Origin: Deltaproteobacteria bacterium
Lineage (GTDB): Bacteria > Myxococcota > Kuafuiibacteriia > Kuafuiibacteriales > Kuafuiibacteriaceae
Direction: 5' to 3'
Length of the DNA: 64,000 nt
NCBI GenBank assembly: GCA_016713425.1
Contig: JADJPE010000005.1
Location: 1,364,001 to 1,428,000, forward strand
Shown: positions 59,554 to 64,000 of the stretch, piece by piece
How the letters are laid out: each line of letters begins with the position of its first letter
Position numbering within the stretch: position 1 is the stretch's first letter
Translations under genes and position numbers: made by a program
The notes under the pieces: generated by a model
The model's database searches: none
Told to the model about the DNA's origin: nothing
What the model saw: only the letters and a program-made list of their open reading frames with translations

Positions 59554-60802
59554 TCATGCCTGGAGCGGCCTACCCGTATAGGTCCAGCGGAACGGCTTGG
59601 CGAGCACCCTGTTGAAGCATTCGACGAATTGGAAAACGCGCGATCGCAGATCGTCGATCGAAGTGAAGCTGGATCGTTTGAGAAGCCGCCGGGCGAGGAT
59701 AGAGAACCAGATTTCGACCTGGTTGAGCCAGGAGCAATGACGGGGCGTGTGACGAAGCGAATCCGATGAGACGGATCTTCAAGGAACTTCCGGCGCGTCT
59801 TCTTTGACTTCAAGATGCCCTGCTTGCCCTTCACGCCAAGGGCCTCCTCTAACCCGCAGCGCCGCGCGACGAGCCGCACGAGGCTCGCGGATCGGTGCGT
59901 GTCGAGTTGGTCGACGACGAAGATCCACGTTGCCCCAGGATCGCTTTTGACCGTCTTGTCGATGTGGGCCGCGAAGTCGGCCTCGGTGCGAGTCGGTCCA
60001 ATCGACGGACAGATTACTTTGCCCGTCGCCACATCGAAGTTCGCGATCAACGACAACGTGCCGTGGCGGATGTACTCGAACTCGACCCGTTCGACGAGGC
60101 CGGGTCGCACCGGTTTCGTTTCGTGGAGGCGCTCGAGCGCCTGCATCCCCGTCTTCTCGTGGGTGCTCACCACGTGCGTACCCACGGCCGCGAGTTCGGG
60201 AGCGTCGCGGTACGTGTCGCAGAGCTTCTCGACGTCTGCCTGGTGCTGCTCGGGCGCTTCGCGCTTGTCCCGCGAAGTCAGCCAGTACTGACTCTTGTGC
60301 GGTCGCAGGTCCGACTCGCTAAAAAACGGTCGACCTGCCTCGGTGAGATGCTCTCGACGATCCGCCTCTTCATCGCTTCGCGCGCCAGCTCCGGTGGCGT
60401 CCAGTGCGAGACCGAAAGTCCGCTTTCCGCAGGCGGCTCGCAGGCCAACGCGATGATCGATGCCACTTCTTCCGGGGTAAACTTCGACGGTGCGCCACTC
60501 CGCTCGTTGTCCTCAAGCACGCCGAGGATCAGCTTCTCCAGATCCTTGCCGTTCGCGCCTCCATTCTCTGCATCGACCAGGGCTGCGCTTGCTCCAACCC
60601 AACGGACACGCCACCGCCGCACACGTTGCCGGTCCACGCCCAGCTCGTCTGCTTGCTCCTCGTTGTTTCGGCCTTCGGCTGACATCAGCACGATCCGGCA
60701 CCGCTCCACCAACCGCTGTGGCGCCACCATCGCCCGCGTAAGTGGCTCGAGCACAGCCCTCTGCTTCGGCGTCACCTCGACACTGACCGACCTCTTGCCC
60801 AT
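59554..60802 (-). pseudogene. IS630-family transposase, frameshifted and degenerate
   Basis: The ATG at 60802 has a strong ribosome-binding site (GGGAGGGGATCGT). The first frame encodes a helix-turn-helix part (ELGVDRQRVRRWRVRW) to the slippery heptamer T TTT TTA (minus strand, 60326-60320); after a -1 shift reading continues with SESDLRPHKSQYWLTSRDK and the catalytic core (HVVSTHEKTGMQALER, WIFVVDQLDTHRSASL). The first catalytic Asp of the usual STDEKTG is His here. Just after EDPSHRIRFV a single base seems missing: the third frame restores RHCSWLNQVEIWFSILARR, including the last catalytic Glu, and ends at 59554. A base substitution at a catalytic residue plus a frameshift make it very likely inactive. 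Confidence 0.88.
60320..60326 (-). other. U UUU UUA slippery site for -1 frameshifting in the transposase
   Basis: In the upstream frame the codons are CGT TTT TTA, so the heptamer is T TTT TTA, the classic X XXY YYZ form. A -1 slip joins the upstream frame to the catalytic frame, which begins AGC GAG TCG. A small stem (AGTCAG/CTGACT, 60276-60293) lies about 26 nt downstream, which is far for a stimulator. Confidence 0.7.
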
Positions 60803-60869
60803 ACGATCCCCTCCCTGGAGATCGCCACACCATGATCCGCGCTCAAGGTCTGCGCAAGAGCGGCTCGAA

Positions 60870-60887
60870 ATCTCAGCCGAGCACATC
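60870..60887 (-). repeat. Right terminal inverted repeat of the IS element
   Basis: Reads GATGTGCTCGGCTGAGAT on the minus strand, next to TA at 60888-60889. The G at 60887 forms the TAG stop of the adjacent diiron gene. Confidence 0.85.
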
Positions 60888-61810
60888 TAGGCGTAGATGC
60901 CCAAGAGTGCTCGGCCGGCCGACACGACACGGTCCGGGAGGCGATCGCTCTCCGGAAAGGCGAGTGTCCGTGCCGCATCAAAGAGACGCATGACGGCCGG
61001 GCCCGCGATCTCTTTGAAGTGGCGACCGCTTGCCTGCGTGAGCATTTGCTGGGTCTCGACCATTCGACGCCGCCCGGCGAGCACGACCTTGCGCGGGTCG
61101 ATCCCAAGCGCCGCGAGGTGGCGTTCGTTCTGCTTGAGGCCCACGAGGGCCCACATGAGAATGCGGAGCTGAAACGCATCGAGCTGAACCCGGTCGAGCT
61201 TCGTCGCGTCCTTCATGAGCATCGGAAGATACTGAACGCCAAGACCCACATGGCGTGCTTCATCCCGCTCGAAGAGCAGCAAGATCTGACTCAACACCGG
61301 GCAAAGCTCGGCCTCGCGAACCGCTTTGAACATCGTAAGGGCGATCGACTCGATGAAGAGCTGCATCCCGGCGATCTTTTGCGGAAGCGCTTCGGCACCA
61401 AGAACCGTTTCGATCAGACCTCGCGTCCCTCGATCGAGCGGCCGCGGGCCTCCGTCGAGCGCGGTGAGGTAGTCATGGAGCACGTAAAAATGCCGGGCCT
61501 CATCATGAACCTGAGACGTCGTCGCCATCTTGGCGCCCAGATCGTCGATTCGATCGGCGAGCTGGGCCGAGATCTTCCAGGCCGCGAGCTCACCCCACAT
61601 CAGACCGGAGAATACGTGGGCGACAGCCTCTCGCTTCTCGCCTCGAAGATGCTCGAGACCGTGGGTCGTTTGGAGCTCCGCAAGGACGGCGCGGCCGTCC
61701 CAAATCTTGTCTTGCCCAACGTGGTAGATGTTCTCGAGCTTGCGCGCACGGTGCGCTTCGTCTTTGGAGCGAATCGGGTCCAGAATCGAGGTATCCAGAC
61801 GGCGGCCCAT
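60887..61810 (-). CDS. Ferritin-like diiron protein (ribonucleotide-reductase-like fold)
   Basis: 307 residues. A four-helix diiron site can be traced: Glu in LMWGELAAWKI, ExxH in VHDEARHFYVLHDY, Glu in LFIESIALTMF, and ExxH in FERDEARHVGLGV. The repeated DEARH pattern with this spacing is typical of R2-like and aurF/fatty-acid-oxidase-like diiron proteins. It may be an N-oxygenase or similar enzyme; the substrate is unknown. The last codons (GIYA, TAG) abut the IS element, whose terminal base forms part of the stop. Last gene of a three-gene minus-strand operon. Confidence 0.88.
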   Translation of the reverse strand: MGRRLDTSILDPIRSKDEAHRARKLENIYHVGQDKIWDGRAVLAELQTTHGLEHLRGEKREAVAHVFSGLMWGELAAWKISAQLADRIDDLGAKMATTSQVHDEARHFYVLHDYLTALDGGPRPLDRGTRGLIETVLGAEALPQKIAGMQLFIESIALTMFKAVREAELCPVLSQILLLFERDEARHVGLGVQYLPMLMKDATKLDRVQLDAFQLRILMWALVGLKQNERHLAALGIDPRKVVLAGRRRMVETQQMLTQASGRHFKEIAGPAVMRLFDAARTLAFPESDRLPDRVVSAGRALLGIYA

Positions 61811-61856
61811 GCGCAGCTAGCCAAATCAAGTCGGGTTGTTGGAGGCAACCGGAAAG

Positions 61857-62570
61857 TCAGCCCACCACGCTCACGCTGTCGATGTGGCCCAACTTGGCCG
61901 CAAGAGGCATGCGGTACAGGCGTCGTGCGTCGGCCAGCGCTTCGGCGGTCCGACCGGAACGAATCTGGCTTTCGATCCATCGCGCGTAGCGCCGGCCAAG
62001 TCGATTGGCCTCTCGGTATCGCGCCCGCTGGTCGGCGTCGAGTTCGGGGAACAGTTCGACGCGATCGTACAGGGCGCTCACCAGGTCGCCGCGCGGAATG
62101 GGAAGCACGAGGCGAAGCACCAAGTACTTGTCGATCTCGGCTTGAATCTCGAGCTCGACCTCCGAGACAGGGCGATTGAGCCGGTGACCACAGAAAGTGA
62201 AGTAGACGAAATGCGAAACCCCTTCCGTCGTCACGCAGAAGTCATCGAGGCCGTCGACGGGCGCGCCAGCGACAGGAGCCGTCGGTTGACGCGTAGAGAC
62301 GCGCTCGAGAAACATCTGCGCGCGCAGGCGAACATGGTCGTCGATAAACAACGCAACCCAGGTGCAATCCGCATCGTGCTGGACGAGCAAGCTCTCTCGT
62401 GTGTTGGGACGATCGACCCCCAGCAAGACGTCGAGGCGGTCCCCGTCGACTCGAAAATCGGCGACATCGAGCGCGCCGTCGAGCCGGTAAATCGTCTCGA
62501 GGACGCGCTGAACCCAAGGCTCGAGATCATGTCGACCCGCGCCATTTGGGGGTTGGCCTACGGCAATCAT
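61857..62570 (-). CDS. Hypothetical protein, middle gene of the diiron operon
   Basis: 237 residues from the ATG at 62570, which overlaps the stop of the preceding gene in an ATGA quartet; an earlier start at 62615 would overlap by 49 bp. No family recognised. It is mostly soluble, with an alpha/beta-like N-terminal half (DFRVDGDRLDVLLGVD) and a helical C-terminal half ending SGRTAEALADARRLYRMPLA. A possible hydrophobic stretch upstream is removed with the chosen start. The diiron gene follows after 46 bp, suggesting a joint role. Confidence 0.75.
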   Translation of the reverse strand: MIAVGQPPNGAGRHDLEPWVQRVLETIYRLDGALDVADFRVDGDRLDVLLGVDRPNTRESLLVQHDADCTWVALFIDDHVRLRAQMFLERVSTRQPTAPVAGAPVDGLDDFCVTTEGVSHFVYFTFCGHRLNRPVSEVELEIQAEIDKYLVLRLVLPIPRGDLVSALYDRVELFPELDADQRARYREANRLGRRYARWIESQIRSGRTAEALADARRLYRMPLAAKLGHIDSVSVVG

Positions 62571-63190
62571 GATGGCGACGAGCCCGACCAGACCGGCCCG
62601 ACACCCAAGCGGCAAAGCCGTCGCCCCAACATCACGCTGTCTGGGTTCCGCGCAAAGCGCGTAAACAACGCATCGAGGTCCGACGCCACCGGCAGCGCGG
62701 TCTGCTCAGCCATGCGTGTCAGAACCTCGACGAGACGGCGAAAGTTCTCCGCGAGCTCGGCCAAGAGCGCCGAGAATCCACCTCGCTGCGCCAATGAAGC
62801 CGCGGTGTCGTAGGCCGCTCGCCCCATGTCGATGTAGTAGTCCACGCCCACCAACGAACGCCGACGCTCCACGTGAGCCGCAAAGAAGCCGCTCACGAAC
62901 AAGCTCACATCCCCGAGATGACGATAAGCCTCGAAGCGCGCGCTCGGCGCGCCCGAAACCGCGCGCTCCAGCAGCCACACCAGCGCGGGCGTGCCGCTCT
63001 CGTCCAGCCGACCGCCCTCGTGGAGCCGCTCGGCATGCGCAAACTCGGTGCAGAGCTTGAGGACATAGACATAGGTCTCCGCCTGAAGCTCGACGCGTTC
63101 TTGCTCGAGCGCCTGCTGAAGCAGGTCGCGAAAGAAACCCTCCAAAGACGTGGCCAGCGCGATGCTCGAAGAGGTCATGCCAACAATCAT
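62567..63190 (-). CDS. Conserved alpha-helical hypothetical protein
   Basis: 207 residues. The stretch RHLGDVSLFVSGFFAAHVER with VGVDYYIDMGRAAYDTAASL looks strongly conserved in style and recalls uncharacterised helical proteins from other proteobacteria, but I cannot name it. All-helical, no signal or membrane segment. First gene of the three-gene operon; its stop is coupled to the next start. The ATG at 63190 is followed by another at codon 5. Confidence 0.75.
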   Translation of the reverse strand: MIVGMTSSSIALATSLEGFFRDLLQQALEQERVELQAETYVYVLKLCTEFAHAERLHEGGRLDESGTPALVWLLERAVSGAPSARFEAYRHLGDVSLFVSGFFAAHVERRRSLVGVDYYIDMGRAAYDTAASLAQRGGFSALLAELAENFRRLVEVLTRMAEQTALPVASDLDALFTRFARNPDSVMLGRRLCRLGVGPVWSGSSPS

Positions 63191-63504
63191 ACGAAACGAC
63201 TCGACCGATCCGCAAACCAGTTCACTAGTAATGTCATAGACTTACAGCACACCTCACGCCACTTCGTCGCACCACAGCGCATTGCATCGAGAATCCTTTC
63301 TGATTATAGACTCTTAGAAGATGCGCGTAGCAAATAGCTGGCACTCACGGTCTTCTGGTGGCTAACAACCTCGGCGGCCAAGGGGGTATGAGCGAGCCCA
63401 CCCGTGCGTCACATGTCGTTGCCGGTCGCAAAGACTCTGGTCGGATCGATCGGCGTGCACCGCCTTGACTGCGGCTCTCGGCTGCTCGAAGTTACCGTAC
63501 GGGA
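63191..63504. other. Intergenic region between two divergent operons, 314 bp
   Basis: No gene, tRNA or IS remnant seen. It is more AT-rich than its surroundings around 63220-63330 (for example CTGATTATAGACTCTTAG). A TTGACT (63465-63470) lies 35 bp before hipB, and a CCGTACGG palindrome (63495-63502) overlaps its leader; the latter could be a HipB-type operator, though this is tentative. Confidence 0.4.
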
Positions 63505-63960
63505 ATGAACTCGACTGACACGCCGATGGTCACCATCGTGCGGAACCCAGAGACCCTTGGCGAAATCGTCCGCGCGAAGCGCAAGGCCGCACGGCTGACG
63601 CAAGCTCAGGCGGCCGGACTGGCGGGGGTCGGTAACCGGTTTTTTTCTGAACTTGAGCGAGGGAAGCGGTCCTTGGAGCTCGGCCTCGTCCTGCAAGTTC
63701 TGGAGCGGCTGGGGCTCGAGCTGGCGGTCGCACCCCGGGGGCCGAACCTCTTTGCCCTGCCCGTTCCGGAGTTTGTCGCCGCGCAAGACTCAAAGGCCTC
63801 AGTCGAGCGGAAGGGTTCCACGAAGGCCGGAGGCGAAAAGCACGCCGCCAGCGAGCATGCGACGCAGGCCGGCAAGAACGCGGAGGCGGGACGTGCGGCC
63901 GGAACGGGCGTGAGATCGAAGCCCAAACGAGACGATGGACGAGGTCTTCGTGGGCGATGA
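63505..63960 (+). CDS. hipB: HipB-like antitoxin, XRE-family DNA-binding protein
   Basis: 151 residues. The helix-turn-helix (about 17-75) reads GEIVRAKRKAARLTQAQAAG and SELERGKRSLELGLVLQVLE, a close fit to HipB with the GNRFFSELERGK recognition part. The C-terminal half (SVERKGSTKAGGEKHAASEH) is low-complexity, basic and longer than in E. coli HipB (88 residues). It overlaps the start of hipA by 26 bp. HipB normally neutralises HipA and represses the operon. Confidence 0.88.
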   Translation: MNSTDTPMVTIVRNPETLGEIVRAKRKAARLTQAQAAGLAGVGNRFFSELERGKRSLELGLVLQVLERLGLELAVAPRGPNLFALPVPEFVAAQDSKASVERKGSTKAGGEKHAASEHATQAGKNAEAGRAAGTGVRSKPKRDDGRGLRGR

Positions 63961-64000
63961 CCCGCTCTATGTTTTTCACGGGCGGCGCCGGGTGGGACGG
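63935..64000 (+). CDS. hipA: HipA-like kinase toxin, first 22 codons only
   Basis: An ATG at 63935 opens a frame to the window edge encoding MDEVFVGDDPLYVFHGRRRV plus two residues. LYVFHGRRRVG matches the start of HipA proteins (LxVxxxGxxVG). The frame overlaps hipB in another phase, as in many hipBA operons. HipA phosphorylates glutamyl-tRNA synthetase in E. coli. The remainder lies outside the window. Confidence 0.65.
   Translation, partial: MDEVFVGDDPLYVFHGRRRVGR

Larger units (their letters stand above)
58845..60887 (-). mobile_element. IS630-type element with a passenger gene, 2043 bp
   Basis: The ends are inverted repeats: GATGTGCTCGGCCGAAAT (58845-58862) and, read inward from the right, GATGTGCTCGGCTGAGAT (60887-60870), 16 of 18 identical. 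Each end is bordered by TA (58843-58844 and 60888-60889), the target of IS630/mariner-type elements. Inside are a degenerate transposase gene (59554-60802), a four-helix-bundle protein gene (59091-59450) and a long perfect inverted repeat (58885-59075). Ordinary IS630 elements are about 1.1-1.2 kb with the transposase reaching close to both ends; here about 690 bp separate the transposase stop from the left end. Confidence 0.85.

Noticed and set aside
59091..60185. A 364-codon open frame apparently fusing transposase with the four-helix-bundle protein
   Set aside because: The middle part is out-of-frame transposase sequence; the true transposase end and the separate ATG at 59450 explain it.
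1..64000. tRNA, rRNA, riboswitch or replication origin
   Set aside because: No clover-leaf, conserved rRNA segment, known riboswitch core or DnaA-box cluster was recognised by eye; a covariance-model scan was not possible.

Overview
The window is high-GC DNA (roughly 60-65 % by eye) from what looks like a Myxococcota (former delta-proteobacterial) genome. The evidence is three Hanks-type Ser/Thr kinases with the HRDxSPxN / HRDxAPxN catalytic loop common in myxobacteria, a PP2C phosphatase, a transaldolase-glucose-6-phosphate isomerase fusion, a CsgA-like short-chain dehydrogenase, many Cys-lipidated secreted proteins, and an HflX with a long N-terminal extension. No rRNA, tRNA, CRISPR array or prophage was recognised. 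A striking feature is the number of genes with short in-frame tandem repeats (6, 9, 12, 15, 18 or 21 bp) in linkers or tails; two further repeat arrays are non-coding.

Layout. 1-1.6 kb: 5' part of a secreted lipoprotein, probably a six-hairpin glycosidase, running off the left edge. 1.8-7.1 kb (minus): five-gene operon coding for a coiled-coil protein, a solute-binding protein fused to an OmpA peptidoglycan-binding domain, an ABC permease, an ABC ATPase and a membrane/coiled-coil protein. 7.3-11.6 kb (plus): multi-pass membrane protein, VanX-type dipeptidase, SDR, SppA protease. 11.6-17.7 kb (minus): PP2C phosphatase and two kinases, one with two cyclic-nucleotide-binding domains. 17.9-24 kb (plus): Tal-Pgi, dienelactone hydrolase lipoprotein, glutathione peroxidase, EF-hand/transglutaminase-like protein. 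23.9-30.5 kb: GGDEF protein, phospholipase D-type cardiolipin synthase, BioD-like protein, membrane protein, HflX. 30.6-33.9 kb (plus): kinase, peptide deformylase, methionyl-tRNA formyltransferase. 34-39.7 kb: Cys-rich lipoprotein, DUF423 protein, NarL-type regulator, then two Gly/Ala-rich membrane proteins and a peptidoglycan-binding/lytic enzyme.

39.7-48.7 kb is a surface-glycan-like region: SDR, 2-hydroxyacid dehydrogenase, CMP-sialate-synthase-like cytidylyltransferase, two glycosyltransferases, a metallo-beta-lactamase-fold hydrolase, a HAD protein, a degenerate aldo/keto reductase and a histidine phosphatase; trmB follows. 49.5-58.7 kb carries envelope proteins: a Thr-rich lipoprotein, a FadL/OmpP1-type porin, a VWA lipoprotein, a 42-residue membrane protein, a beta-helix lipoprotein and an RTX lipoprotein.

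58.8-60.9 kb is a 2043-bp IS630-type element with 16/18-matching terminal repeats and a TA duplication. It holds a degenerate transposase gene (with a U UUU UUA slippery site) and, unusually, a four-helix-bundle (23S rRNA intervening-sequence type) gene next to a perfect 32-bp inverted repeat. It sits exactly in the stop codon of a diiron-protein gene, which is the last of a three-gene operon (63.2-60.9 kb). The right edge holds hipB and the first 22 codons of hipA.
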